Made by a program: the position numbers and the translations under genes. The notes beneath the pieces are model-generated. The model did no database searches and was not told the DNA's origin. It saw only the letters and a program-made list of their open reading frames with translations. A stretch of 64,000 nt of DNA, taken from the NCBI GenBank assembly GCA_036245805.1, contig BTRK01000001.1, positions 11,532,001 through 11,596,000 of the forward strand, given 5' to 3'. The DNA is from Pristionchus mayeri (lineage: Eukaryota > Nematoda > Chromadorea > Rhabditida > Neodiplogasteridae). Below are positions 34,579 through 46,317 of this stretch, piece after piece; position 1 is the stretch's first letter, and each line of letters opens with the position of its first letter.

Positions 34579-35038
34579 TCAATCCTCATCGAGTTTGTGA
34601 AGAGTGAAATTGCCCCCAGAGCACTGAATTGTATTGCCATAGCTGTAATTTTGAGAGAACAAATCACGGGTTAAGACCTTCTTGTCGCGTTTCTTCTGAT
34701 CATAGGAAGAATTATATCTGGTTCCGCACGAACAGAGGAGGTAGATTCCACTCTGATATTAAAGATATCACTTCTCAATGGGGTCATTTTGTCAGACTAA
34801 CCGGCAAGAGTGTCGTTTTGTGATGTAGCTTGAGATGAGGAATAAATCCATAAGGAGTCTCGGGAAACTTCTGAAAAATTATACATTTATTAAAATTAAT
34901 AAAGAGAGATTTCAAAAGACATCATTAGTAAGTACACTCGTAGCTTTCTAGGATTCATGAGAGATAACTCAAAGAAGATTCTTTTATAACAAATATATCC
35001 AGCCAGCTCACCTCGCACAGGACACACTGAGGAGTCAC
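34579..35038 (-). pseudogene. Duplicated last four exons of gene F
   Basis: Minus-strand exons 35012-35038, 34802-34870, 34678-34752 and 34579-34623 encode TPQCVLCE, ...FIPHLKLHH, GIYLLCSCGTRYN and GGNFTLHKLDED-stop. There is no 5' part: the arm ends 87 bp upstream of the first of these exons, within a mariner-like stub (35072-35125). Confidence 0.85.
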
Positions 35039-35125
35039 CTGAATTTATTTTATTTTACTTTTCCGCATATATTAGGTTGTTGCATAAGTCCTGTCCGATT
35101 TAGAAGCCTCTAACTTATTGGGTAG

Positions 35126-35215
35126 AACACAGAACGAGATTAAAGAAGATTAGCTGGAAATCGAGGATGAGCCCATCGACGAACAACCCAGTAATGCCAG
35201 AAATTGCTAGCAATA
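35126..35215 (+). pseudogene. Acidic-exon remnant, perhaps exon 2 of gene H
   Basis: Just beyond the right arm, LEIEDEPIDEQPSNA follows a TTAG acceptor. It resembles the second half of exon 2 in genes A and F (LEMEIKDEPID). It fits gene H having been split by arrival of the right arm. Confidence 0.5.
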
Positions 35216-35651
35216 GAACATTATCGCAACATTGAATTCGCTCTCTGCATAGTTTGTGCTACCGCTGCATCAATTTCGTAAACGCATAGTTCCAGTTTTT
35301 TTTCTATTCGCGTTATTCTATTATGATATAATTCGATTTATTGATAAAATACTCGCTGAAAATATCTTGTCAATGCCCCAAGTTGTTGAATGATCGACTC
35401 GTACTTATTTTGTGCTGTTCCTAATATGTTCATGTTAATGGTTTATCGCGAGCAGTGCTATTCACCCGAGCGCATTTTTCCATTGAATTTTCAAATCGAG
35501 GGGAATGTATGATCCAATGGAAAAACGCGTTGCGTGTGTGCGTCGCGCACGTGAGAGTATGCAAAAATTGAAAGAGCGATAGGATCAGGAAACTTCAGCC
35601 TGCCCTTTTCTTGCCATCCCCTGGCTCCATTCTCGATTTTCTCCATTTCAG
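35216..35651. other. Upstream region of the first THAP gene
   Basis: About 35380-35430 resembles 41880-41970, upstream of another family member. About 35545-35620 (GCGTCGCGCAC ... GAGAGTATGCAAAA) resembles 45776-45860. TTTCCATTTCAG directly before ATG at 35652 suits a trans-splice acceptor. Confidence 0.45.
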
Positions 35652-38600
35652 ATGGTGCGTCAAAAGTGCGTCGTCTGCTATCGTCATTGCGACCAGTCTG
35701 AAATGGGAAAATTCACTACGAGTCAGAAGAAACGCGCAACTTGGGTGAACGCCGTCCGTTGGACCCCGGAAGGACGGAGAAATCTTATGGAACAGCTGAG
35801 TGCACACAAGAATCTTTTTCTCTGTTATTCTCACTTCTCTTCTTCCGAATTTTTCGGCCTGTATGGCGCACTTCGACTTCGTACCGATGCCGTTCCTTTC
35901 TTCGATGTGAGTGACAACGCATTATATTATTTTCATGTTATTTCTTTCAAAATAACGTACAATACAATAGAAATAGATCAGATGTATAATCAGTTTTCTT
36001 TGTTTCTTTGTCAGCAGTCATGCCGCTATCTCACTTGGCACTGTAAATTACCGACTTTATTTTAAAAATAATTATAGTTATTTGTGCAGGAATCTGCTAA
36101 GTACTGTTCAAGAGTGGACCCAACTCCATTGTCCGATGTTGAGGCATCGAATGAAATCAAACTAAAGTACGGCCCAATCGGAGAATTACCTGATGCAAAG
36201 CAGGAAGAACCGACCATAGAAGTGTGTTTATTAACTTTATTATTTCTTTATCGGACCTTTTTTAAAACCAATTTACAATAATATAATACTTTCGAGATAT
36301 CTGAATCATCTGAGTTTCGTTGGCGATGGTACAAATTTAAACCGCAAAAATGGAACCGGTCGTTTTGGAATTTTATTTTATTTTTCTTCATTTTCTTAAA
36401 AATCATTTAATCTTTTCAAATCTTTTTGTATCACCGTTAACTGTATGACATCTTACTTATTTCCTATTCAGGATCTATTCTGTTATCACCAGTTCCACGA
36501 CAAATCTTTAAAACATAAAAACAAATTCAAAAACGACCAGTTCCAGCAATTGTGTTCTAATATGATAATTTTACTAAATAAAAGTTTCAACTTGTACCAT
36601 CACCGCTTCGTTGGGCAGTCAATGAGAATTACAATTGAACAACAATTCCGTAAAACTGCGTTATATCATTTGCTTATGGGCCAATGATAGTTTAATGGAG
36701 AATCCATCACTATTCGAGGCCTTCACACCAAATGAGATCAATGAGGAATTTGTGGAAATCAAGGATGAACCAGTCTATGATTTTGTTGGTTTGAAACAGG
36801 AAGAACCAGTTGCCGATGTGAGATTTTTTTATTGTTTAGAAAAATATTAGTTTAGCAAATCTAAACTTTGTGAAATTTGTAAGTCCTTGCCAAAAGATGC
36901 ACGCTTATACTTTATATTAATATAAGTTGTTTCACCTAGATATTCTGTCCATCTACTGGAACTTCCCGACCACTCGATCAGTCGACTTCAAGGGAAAGTG
37001 ATACCATGGGCTATTTTGTGTGCACGGAATGTGGCAATAAATTCGTTAAGAAGTGCCATCTTCGCGACCATATGCGCATTCATTCTGGTCGGTTCAACTT
37101 TAAAAATCATAAACTATTATGTTTTTTCCCGTCATGCATTAAGCTTGTATATATTAGGTTGGCGCAAAAGTTTCGCAACAAAATCTCGATTAAGGTTTTT
37201 GAGCTATATCTTGCATCGGTCTTGAGCAACTCTCATGTGGTTTCTTGTATAATATTAGTACATATGTGTTGTATCCTTGGCCCTTGTTATCCGGTGTATG
37301 GAGTGCGAGGATGGGAATAAACTCAAAGGTTTATTAACAAACAATAAATAGGACGAAAAGAGAGAGAGGAACCGGTCACTGTCCGGCGCTAGAGCTAAAG
37401 GAACAACTGAGGAGAGAGGCGAGAGAAGGCCTCTCTCGAGAGAACGAGAGAACGCGCGCGAGGTGGAGAGTGCAGAGAAAGAGAGCGCGCGGGAAACACG
37501 TAGTAACACGTACACAAGTGAGGGAAGGGAATTACAGTAATACACTAGAATTCAAAAGAGTGAATTTAAAAAATGGGTTTTCTATGTATAGGAATAATGC
37601 AATTACTTATTAGTCTAATTCCTATACAACACTTCCCCTTCAAGATTGACACTTATCGATCTTAAATAAACAAAACTGGGGGAAAAGAGGTGAGGTGAAG
37701 GCAACAAATTTGGTCAGGGATATCATTCTCGGATGATATTTCATTCTTGGACGGTCGATCATCCTTTACAATCGAGCGATGTCGGTGTCCTCCTTCACAT
37801 CCTCCAATCCAACAAGAGTATTATCGTACTCTCTTTCCAGTGATACGATCACTGATCCATCCATTGACTCGTTGACGAGGGTCATCATCTCGTCAAAGAT
37901 CGGTATCCTTGTATCGATCGAGTCACTTCTCATCGTGAGAAGGTGCAGCTTTCCAAGGAGATTTCTCTCAATGATCATCCGGTGTTTATTTATCTCCAGC
38001 TGCTGTCTGTTTCCAGTGTTGTGCGTCCTGATCTTGCATCGATCGAGCGTGACGAGTCTGACCAAGCTCTCTGTGGGTATTCCGCCCTTGCTGAGCAGGG
38101 TGTCCTCCGCCGTCTTGACTCGATTGCCTTTGACCAGTCTGGCACACTGTATCGTAGGTCGGTCTTCGACTTTGACATTCGCCCCGGGTCTTTCGACCTT
38201 GACGATTCCATTTTCCGTCCGATGATCTCGACTCGTGGTGGCCTCGGGTAGTACCCGCTTCACCCTCTGAGTCATCATCCGGAGTCTTGGAGGTACGGTT
38301 ACCTCCTCCTTGTGGCTGCTCAGTCGATCCGATGTGGCCTCGGGAACCTCCCGCTTCACACCGTATGAGACACGCCAGTTGTGGAATGCACGCTCCACGT
38401 CGTATTCATCTGTCACGGGTCGGTCGTCGACCTTGACAGTCGCCTCGGGTCCGTTGGCCTTGACGAAATTCCTTGTTTCTGCCTCGGGTCGGGCTGCGAC
38501 CTTGACGAATTTCCGTGGCTTGACGAAATTCTTGCCCAGGATGCCTCCATGGCTGTGTATCCGGTACACGTTTCTGGTAGGGCTGCTACCGTACTCTATC

Positions 38601-41600
38601 CTTGCACAGAATCTTCGTTTCAGCCGGTGAATGGGGCACTGACGCTGTCCATCACCATATCCATTGCGCTCCAGGTGCGACTTCCACGACGTCTTGTCGT
38701 ATTCATCCGTTCCATTCCATTGGACGCGAGATTGGCAGAACGACGTCTTGTCGATCTCCACGCTGATGGATTTCTCCATACAGCACACGTGGCCTCTCAC
38801 GCGAGAGTCTTCTCGCTCGCACGACTCCTTGTCGCACTTGCCAGAGGGCGATTCCATCCGGCGCACGTGTTTCTTCTTGGCGGCAGACATGCGCGCGAAT
38901 CTTCGCACTTGCACACTCCGTGCTTGTCCTGCCCACCGGGTGAGTTGTCCTTCTCTCCTCTGCTCTAATCTCTCATTGTTCGTCATTGTGGGTGTGATTA
39001 TTCGAGAATCGGGCAGCATATCGCCTCGATTTCGCAATGTAATACGGTGATTAGTCACGGTCTTAGCCACTCTCGTTTCACCAGGAAAACCGACAATTAG
39101 CACCTGACTTGCGCCAGTTCCAGCTAATCGCCAATCACACGTACTCACTGTGACACAGTGAGCTCTCGCCCAGAGACTGCCACAATGACGAAATACACCA
39201 CAGGTTCGGGCTTGCGCGCCACGACTCCCCTAGGTGCCTTCACAACAGGCTTCGGGCTCGACCGCCGCGACTCCACCTGTTGGCTTTTACAACAGGTTCG
39301 GGCTCGAGTGCCACGTCTCCACCTGTGTGGGTCCGAGTCCTCAATCACTCAGTGAGACAGCGTCACACGCGCAGACTCTATACTGAGGATTGTGAAGAGT
39401 GAATCCCGAACGCCAATGTTGTATCCTGTATCCTTGGCCCTTGTTATCCGGTGTATGGAGGGCGAGGATGGGAATAAACTCAAAGGTTTATTAACAAACA
39501 ATAAATAGGACGAAAATAGAGAGAGAGGAACCGGTCACTATCCGGCGCTAGAGCTAAAGGAACAACTGAGGAGAGAGGCGAGGGAAGGCCTCTCTCGAGA
39601 GAACGAGAGAACGCGCGCGAGGTGGAGAGTGCAGAGAAAGAGAGCGCGCGGGAAACACGTAGTAACACGTACACAAGTGAGGGAAGGGAATTACAGTAAT
39701 ACACTAGAATTCAAACGAGTGAATTACAAAATCGGTTTTCTATGTATAGGAATAATGCAATTACTTATTAGTCTAATTCCTATACAACAATATGTACTCT
39801 ATATAGCGCACACAACATCGCCTCTCATCAATCATTAACACCAATGAGATAGCTTTCCAAAGTCTGAGAATTGCAATTTCTTTTGAACTTTTTGATTATT
39901 TGCTACTCTTTGCACGACCATAATTGCGCCGCTTCAACACCATTTTCCTGAAGTATGATGGCTATAGATTATACCATCGCGAGTTATCCGTATCAGCCTT
40001 AAAACAACTTGCCAAAATAAGCATGTATTCCGGAAATGTGGGGTATTGCGTGTGGCAGATTTAGAACATATGCACGGGAATTTTTACTTGGAGTTCTTGG
40101 GGTCACACAATAAACGCAATCAGATATACATATCATGAGAAGGCTACAATTGAAAATTGGTGAAGATTCACTCTTCCATTCGAAAGATTTCATGATTAAG
40201 TTTTTGAATATCAAAATTTAACGACGAAATCGGCCTTTTTCGCCTCACTAGTTATCCGTGGAAGCCCGAAGCTCCCACTTAACGTGTTCAATGGAAGCAT
40301 TTACCCTTACTGATTAGTTTCTCTAAAGGGTGGGAGCTGTATGGGGTTCGTTTAGTTTTAGCGATGGTTTGTGTTGAAAACCCAAAATTATGGAAAGTTC
40401 GCCAATTTTCATTTATCATTGTTTTTCTACTGAATTACTTTGGATCGATCGGGTCTAAACTAATGCTTGCAACGAACTAACACTACCTCACATAATTCCC
40501 AAGTGGTATTTCATACATGAGAAGCATTCACAAGAAAATATCCAAAATGTCTTGTTGCGAAACTTTTGCACCAACCTGATAAATGCTGCCGAAAATAATT
40601 TGTCCTACTGTTAGAAAACATTGCAATCCACGCGTTATAACAATGGCTCTTGTTCTACATCCACGTTGCAATCGTATTTATCTCCTCTTTTGAATACCAC
40701 CTTCCGCGCAACAATCTGATTGGATGGACAGGGCACTACGTCGGATGAACTTTGGTGTCATGTTGGTATATCAAAGGCGGCATGATGCCATGGTTTTCCT
40801 CCGTCACAGTGCCCTGGGCTGTTTTCGCCTAACAGAAAGATGAGAAAGTAGTCGAATCACGCTATAAATCATCTCATTTTTTTCAGGTGAGAAGCCATTC
40901 TCGTGCCCTTGCTGCAAAATGTCTTTCCGCGAGAAGTCCGCACTAAAGAAGCACATTTCCGGTGTTCACAAGATGAAGGTTTATTTTTTATTTTTTTATT
41001 TTTTTATTTTTTTTTACATGATTTTTTTCAATTATCATGTAATTTTTTGACAAAATTGTTTTTCTTTGCAGTTGATCTACTCATGCATAACATGTGATGG
41101 GAAATTCGATAGAGTGGCCGAGTTGAATGAGCATCTTTTCGCTAATGTGGGGCACGTTGATCAGGACATGGTAATTTTAGAAAATTCATTATGGGATAGC
41201 ATTATGAAATTTTGCTATGGGAATGCATTAGCACCTAAAAAATTTTCGTTTACACACACACGATGGTCTGTCCACATAACGCGAATGAAAAGAAAACGAA
41301 TTGTTTCAGAGGTCGGTAGTTACTGAACCACTTCTGGCGAATGATGGTAGCTCAAGAGTATTCAACAAGATCGTGCATGGCGCAAGGAGGGAAGTCAAGG
41401 TTAGATCCTGATATATTTAGTTCGATTATCTTCGAGTCCTTTTGTTCATGAAGCTGCATTGTAATTTCGATATTTAAATTGTTCTTTTTTGGCCTCTGCG
41501 CGTCAATCGAGTGCTCTTCGCGGAGAAACAGTGAAGGAGGAAGATACGAAGGAAGAAGAATTCGGTGATAATGATTCTTTTTTTATTATTATATATTATT

Positions 41601-41602
41601 AG
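35652..41602 (+). CDS. THAP-domain plus C2H2 zinc-finger protein (THAP copy 1)
   Basis: Exon 1 (35652-35906) encodes an 85-residue THAP domain: CVVC, the invariant Trp in WVNAVR, C-x2-H in LCYSHF and the AVPFF signature, in C2CH order. Exons 36090-36221 and about 36690-36817 are acidic (AKQEEP, IKDEP, LKQEEP); the acceptor of the latter is unclear. Exon 36940-37087 has a classical C2H2 finger (FVCTECGNKF...HLRDHMRIHSG) and ends in phase 1; exon 40887-40978 continues GEKPFSCPCC...HISGVH, restoring the HSGEKPF linker. Exon 41072-41170 has a third finger (CITCDGKF...HLFANVGH), then 41310-41399 and a probable acidic last exon about 41510-41602. THAP and C2H2 domains both bind DNA, so a nuclear regulator is likely. 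A mariner-like element containing an LTR retrotransposon fills intron 4. Confidence 0.75.
37267..39789 (-). mobile_element. Short LTR retrotransposon, minus orientation
   Basis: Two direct LTRs, 37267-37631 (365 bp) and 39417-39789 (373 bp), each TGTTGTAT...ATACAACA inverted at the ends. The 5-bp target duplication ATATG lies at 37262-37266 and 39790-39794. Next to the 5' LTR (right side, minus strand) TTGGCGTTCGGGA suits a primer-binding site beginning TGG; next to the 3' LTR is the purine tract GAAGGGGAAG (37632-37641). The internal region is only 1.8 kb without recognisable reverse transcriptase, so it is non-autonomous. The LTRs differ by a small duplication in the right copy and a few substitutions, so it is fairly young. 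Confidence 0.9.
37766..39148 (-). CDS. Open frame of the LTR retrotransposon (gag-like, unassigned)
   Basis: A 460-codon open frame in the element's sense direction, starting about 270 bp inside the 5' LTR. The product is basic and repetitive, with recurring phrases such as RPEAETRNFVK, GPEATVKVDDRP and GANVKVEDRP, plus a C-terminal DVKEDTDIARL. No zinc knuckle, protease or polymerase motif was recognised. It may be a gag-like protein or internal sequence retained by the non-autonomous element. Overlapping frames on the other strand look like shadows of its GC-rich composition. Confidence 0.55.
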   Translation of the reverse strand: MSTCDWRLAGTGASQVLIVGFPGETRVAKTVTNHRITLRNRGDMLPDSRIITPTMTNNERLEQRREGQLTRWAGQARSVQVRRFARMSAAKKKHVRRMESPSGKCDKESCEREDSRVRGHVCCMEKSISVEIDKTSFCQSRVQWNGTDEYDKTSWKSHLERNGYGDGQRQCPIHRLKRRFCARIEYGSSPTRNVYRIHSHGGILGKNFVKPRKFVKVAARPEAETRNFVKANGPEATVKVDDRPVTDEYDVERAFHNWRVSYGVKREVPEATSDRLSSHKEEVTVPPRLRMMTQRVKRVLPEATTSRDHRTENGIVKVERPGANVKVEDRPTIQCARLVKGNRVKTAEDTLLSKGGIPTESLVRLVTLDRCKIRTHNTGNRQQLEINKHRMIIERNLLGKLHLLTMRSDSIDTRIPIFDEMMTLVNESMDGSVIVSLEREYDNTLVGLEDVKEDTDIARL

Positions 41603-41988
41603 TTGAATCGAAATATATTGATCTTTTTCATATTTTTATTTTGTAGTTTTTCCAAGGAATATCGTGAAATTCAGGCACGTCATCCTCTCTTCTCGCAAAT
41701 TCCTCCGTCTCACGAAGTTTCTCTACTATTCCTCTATCGAATTCTCCTTGACACATTTCATTAACCTCGATTGACTCATTTTTATCCTTTCCTTTCTGAG
41801 TTTAATTCATATAGGCAACATTTTCCAAATTCTTGAAATGACTATTTGTTATTGCTCAATCTTCCTGATAAAATCTATGTTCACAGTCGCCCGCACTCCT
41901 TTCATTGTTCCAAGTCGTTGCTTGATCGGCTCCTCCATATTTTATGCTCGGTCATGTGCACAATTCCCAGGTTCACTTTCTATTTCAG
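41603..41988. other. Spacer between THAP copies 1 and 2
   Basis: No gene recognised. The last part resembles the upstream region of THAP copy 1 and ends with TATTTCAG two bases before an ATG, a likely trans-splice acceptor. Confidence 0.4.
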
Positions 41989-44000
41989 ACATGTCGAGTG
42001 ACTATTGTGTAGCGGATGAGATCAAAGAGGAACCAGTGGAGTTTAAGGATGAGCCAGTAGATGATATCACTGACATCAAGCAGGAAGAACCAAGTCGCTT
42101 CGTGAGTATTTTATTCCTAATTATCAGGTTGAGTAGAAAGTTGTGTCGTATTTTTGATATTTAAACGTTTGGTTACTACCATGGTTCAAAGGGGTGCATC
42201 ATCTAGATATTATAAGGAATACAATGGATAGTCCCATGCTATAAATTAATGATGTTGCGGACATCTCAATGGCAATATTTTGGGAGCTATGATTCGAATA
42301 AGTTGATCATTTGCATTTCAATGACTCGTGGTATTTGACTTGCCATCCATCTTAGAAGTTAGATAGGGGGCTGCGAGCAAGTGATGATTGGAATGTGCAA
42401 TGCCCGAGGAATAAAATAAGTGTAGTAGAAGGTATCATCAACAACAGGCCTTCACATGAAGTGAAGCTTTTCTAGGGACCGCGCAAGCCATGTGGATTGA
42501 GAGGTAGAAAATGTCACCTCTCGGATGGATCCTTTCGAGTTGGACCTTGAAATTATGTCAGAAGTGAACACGGATAATAACCATTATATTCATGCACAAA
42601 GTTGTGGGCTATTTTGAATCAATAGATTTTTTGACTTATATGGTAAAATAATGGAATTTTTAGACAGCGAAAATGACCTGTGGAATGTTATCCTGCCTAG
42701 CATGCTGCAAGATCACGTGATTAATTGTTCTTATTTTTACGTAATCCACTTAGCAATCATCGCATGTAGTAACATTGCCTAGGCAAATGGAACAGCCTCG
42801 GAGAAATGGAAAGGTCAGAGACACATTCATCGTTGTGATATTGTGAGAATCCCTGTTTCAGCCGTAAAAATATTTTTCATATTTTCACACGTTTTGGAAC
42901 AATTAAAGCCCATGGTTGATGATAGAATAGTTACTCCCAATAGTGATGTTGGGATTGTGCATAGTGGGGTTGAAGCTATTGCCTGCTTCTAAAAGAGGGC
43001 GCTCAACGGCTGACGATGTAGATTCATCAGACTGAATCTAATCAATTAGATTAAACCACTTGTTGATGACTGTATCGAACAAACTTCGCAGAGCAGTAGC
43101 GAAGGGACAAGTCCCTGATATGGATGCCCTATTTGATGTTTACCTACCTTTGCTGTCAAAGTAGAAATTAATAAGAACATCATTGTGTCATGAAAAGATG
43201 AACCCTCGTTGAAAAAATGTTAGATTTAACTCGTTTAGACAGGCAGTGATTACCAAATCTAAATCATATCTAAAATGTCCCCTTGAATACCTCATTAACT
43301 TGAAAAATAGGGCTTCTGCTTTTGACAAAGAAATGAGAACGAAAGTATTGAAATGGGCCGTCAAAATGCGACAGAACTTTCTACTCAACCTAATACATTC
43401 TTTTCCAATTAAATCTTTCAAACCCATCCGGAATATCGATTGAAATAATTCCAAATTATATCACTTCTTCATTAGCAGATCAGGACTAGTGGCGATACGA
43501 ATTACATTCAAGAAGAACCATTGGAAATAAAAGATGAACCTATCGATGATCTCAAACAGGAAGAACCCAATGTCGATGCGAATTTATATTTTCATATAAA
43601 TTAGGATCTTTCTTCTTTATATAAATCCGTGTCGAATACATAGAAACTAACAGATTTGGTTTGATTTTTAAGATGTTTTCTCCCCTCCAATGGGAATTCT
43701 CGTCCACTCGATAAGTCGGCTCCTAACATGAACTATGATAATCCATCAAAAGCAAAGAGTTTAATGTTTGCTTTGCCCAATAATAATATTATCGTTACCA
43801 CTTAGGCGAACATATTTTGTAACCGTATTGCCGTAACACGTATAAGTAATTTATGCAGATTCATGTATGAGTTTACTATTTCCTCCTTTAGATATACCAT
43901 CCATCCTCCGAAATCTCTCTATCACTCGGTCAAATCGCTCCAATTTCGACTACAAAGGCCTCCAGAGCTCTTCCATCGAAATCAAAGGTTTCAATGTATT
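41989..44000 (+). pseudogene. THAP-family copy 2: acidic exons kept, fingers decayed
   Basis: Exon 1, ATG 41991 to 42101: MSSDYCVADEIKEEPVEF, then KDEPVDD and IKQEEP, 37 codons, without a THAP domain. Exon 2, 43479-43577: YIQEEPLEIKDEPIDDLKQEEP, followed by GC where GT is expected. At 43673 a copy of the MFCPSNGTSRPLDKS exon has lost its Cys and changed frame (ATGTTTTCTCCCCTCC). A second, weaker remnant of that exon lies at about 43895-43990. No zinc finger follows. A mariner-like element lies between exons 1 and 2. Confidence 0.65.
42124..43393. mobile_element. Mariner-like element, 1.27 kb
   Basis: Ends TCAGGTTGAGTAGAAAG and ...CTTTCTACTCAACCTAA, flanked by TA (42122-42123, 43394-43395). 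No intact transposase recognised. Confidence 0.8.
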
Positions 44001-44448
44001 TTATATGCACATATGCAAATAAGAACAGTTCTGTGCAGCTTAATCACAATATTTATTATCAATTATGTCTGATTTAACGGTTCCAACGCGAATAACACCC
44101 ATTTTTATATTTTTTTCTAATTATTAGGATCACAGTAGTCCACTGAATCGTTAATCAAAAATTCATTTGCTTATGGTCCCTATTTTACGTCCATATAGAA
44201 TAGAATTGATTTGTTACATCAGGCAGAAGTGTCCAGGTAGGATGGAACAATATTCTTGATAGGATGTCTATATTAATTACTCTAACACCATCAAAATTTT
44301 CGGATGGCCGCAATTCGAGTACGAAATTTGAGTATTTTTTTTCTCGAATTTCGTATTCTCTCACTGTTCGACCGCCAAAAGAATATGGACAAAGAGACGG
44401 CTACCCGAATTGTGCACTCTTACCACCATTTACGCTATCTAATGTCAG
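44001..44448. other. Spacer before THAP copy 3
   Basis: AT-rich, with no recognised gene. A start codon and first exon for THAP copy 3 were not identified. Confidence 0.35.
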
Positions 44449-45590
44449 GAAACTGCCAAGTGTGTCGTCTGTCAACGAACTCAGAGCAAGAATAAGATGT
44501 TTCGATTCACGACTGTTCTCGGGAAACGGGAAATTTGGGTGAACGCAGTCCGCCAGACTGATGAAGGAAGGAGATATCTCTTGACACAACTGAGTACAAT
44601 GATGGATCCATTGTTGTGCGCAAGCCATTTCCCCCCATCCGACTTCATTCTGAATCATAAGCGAACCGTTCTTCTATCTGATGCGGTTCCTTTCTTTGAG
44701 GTGAGTGAGAAAAGCGTACATTGCCAACACTGAATTAATTGAAATAGTTAACCGTATTGTGCACTTTTTTATCATTATACCAGGCCTCGTCTGTTGGCAC
44801 TGAGAATGGGAGAAGAACCGGGGGATGTCAAGGATGATCCGGTTGACATTTTTGTTGACGCCAAACAGGAAGAAGAGCCAATAGTCGATGTACGATATAT
44901 TTATTCTAGAAGTTTTCAAAAAATTTTTGTTAGATGTACTGTCCTTCCATGGCAACTTCCCGTCCTCTCAATCCTCAAACTCCGATGCAAATTGCACGTA
45001 ATGTCGAATCCAATAGATCATTTTTGTGCTCGGTGTGCTACAAGAAATGCATCAAAAAGTATCATCTTAGCTGCATTTTCGCACTTGTAGTTTACACTAT
45101 ATTTTGTGTGTATAATACATATTGTCAGAGATATATTCAGCCTTGCATATGCATATTCTTTCAGCTTTGGTCTTTAGACACGGGGAATGAACTGAAAGAA
45201 GAGCGGGGAGAAATCAAGGAAGAACCGATCGGCGTTTTCGATGATGTTGAACAGGTGGAACCAATTTTCGATGTGAGTTAAGTATGTCCGCTTTCCAGTT
45301 TAGGATTCCCATCGTTTATGGTTTTGAAATGCATGAAAGTATTTAATGTACATTAGCGCAGATTACTCTGTGTTAAAATGTAAAAACGTTTTAACACAGA
45401 GTTACTTATAAATGTAAATCTCTTCTCTCCAATTGTTTTTCCTTGTACTTTATTTTTTTGCAATAATGTTGTTTGAGTTAAATTAACGCTAACAAATGTT
45501 TTATCTTAGATGTTCTGTCCATCTAACGGGACTTGTCGTCCACTCGATAAATCTGCACTGATTCAGAGGGACATTCCATCAAAAAGAAAG
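44449..45590 (+). pseudogene. THAP-family copy 3, decayed
   Basis: Exon 44449-44700 carries a full THAP signature after a GTCAG acceptor (CVVCQRTQ, WVNAVRQTDEGRR, LCASHF, DAVPFFE) but has no start codon. The next exon (44784-44889, EPGDVKDDPVD, AKQEEEP) is 106 nt, one base out of frame. In the exon from 44934 the finger FLCSVCYKK...KKYHL has both zinc-binding His replaced (IFAL where copy 1 has HMRIH). Acidic exon 45165-45272 (GEIKEEPIGVFDD) and exon 45510-45590 (MFCPSNGTCRPLDKS) are open. Confidence 0.7.
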
Positions 45591-46317
45591 GTAGCTGTAA
45601 TTGCTCTTTTTCCCATATCAAAAAGAAAAACATTAAATAGGACGACTCTGTCATTGTCTTATTATTGCGTCTGATTTATGCAACTTTTGCAAACATATTT
45701 TCTGTGGTTAGATTGTTACAGTAACATAACCTGATAATGATGAATCCCGATTTCAAGACACGATGTATTGCCCGCGCGTCGCGTGTAGAGGAGAGTATGC
45801 AAAAGTGAGAGAGTGCTGGTTCAGGAAACTTGACCCTGATTCTTTCCGGCCTTCCGTTGGGCTATTATTGAGTTTTCGCGTTTCAGTATATTTTTTCTCT
45901 ACTAATACGGCCATCGGTTATTCAATAGAGGACAAAAAATTGAGAGTCAATTTAATCCTTATTGGGAACTCACGTGGGCTCAGCCTAGTACAAAAAGTCT
46001 GGACAGCTTGGAGGGTTCAAAAGTTTTTGCGGGAAAACACGTATAATTTCTGCAAAGTTACTAGCACACCATTTACTAGAGTAGTTCGCGATAAGTGGTG
46101 TGACTGCGTAGGTGGTTAGCACGTACTTGAGATACGCAAGGAGGAGATTTATCACATTGTGAGCTGTGACTTTTGCACACTTTATGCATGACTAACTCTC
46201 GCAACGATGTTCATAACTATCAATTGGTGAAACGGTGGCCAATTTTCCCGCCCGAGGTCCGCTCTAGCTATACTTTTCTTGTTCAGTGGGATTTATTCTG
46301 AGCCCTCGTGGAATTTT
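45591..46317. other. Spacer with a recurrent 'gagagtatgcaaaagtgaga' segment
   Basis: About 45776-45950 resembles the interior of the TTAA MITE at 728-952 (780-930) and sequence upstream of THAP copy 1 near 35550. No TTAA-flanked ends were found here, so this copy may be an eroded MITE. No gene seen. Confidence 0.5.

Larger units (their letters stand above)
29966..35125. repeat. Right arm of giant inverted repeat (5,160 bp)
   Basis: Reverse complement of 23375-28534. It starts inside the coding exon of gene H and ends inside a mariner-like terminus, so it looks like the inserted, derived copy. It carries, on the opposite strand, every feature of the left arm. Confidence 0.95.
37154..40579. 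mobile_element. Mariner-like element hosting an LTR retrotransposon
   Basis: Ends TTAGGTTGGCGCAAAAG and ...CTTTTGCACCAACCTGA, flanked by TA (37152-37153, 40580-40581). Without the 2.5-kb insert it is about 0.9 kb, like its relative at 7814-8772. No transposase. Intron 4 of the THAP gene. Confidence 0.85.

Noticed and set aside
23375..35125. The giant inverted repeat as a single composite transposon.
   Set aside because: The outer ends fall inside a mariner-like element rather than at its terminus, there is no target duplication, and inner ends fall in a gene exon and plain spacer; fold-back duplication fits better.
38310..39050. Long overlapping open frames on the + strand (up to 195 codons).
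   Set aside because: They lie antisense to the 460-codon frame inside the minus-strand LTR element, are arginine/serine/leucine-rich and show no motif; judged compositional shadows.
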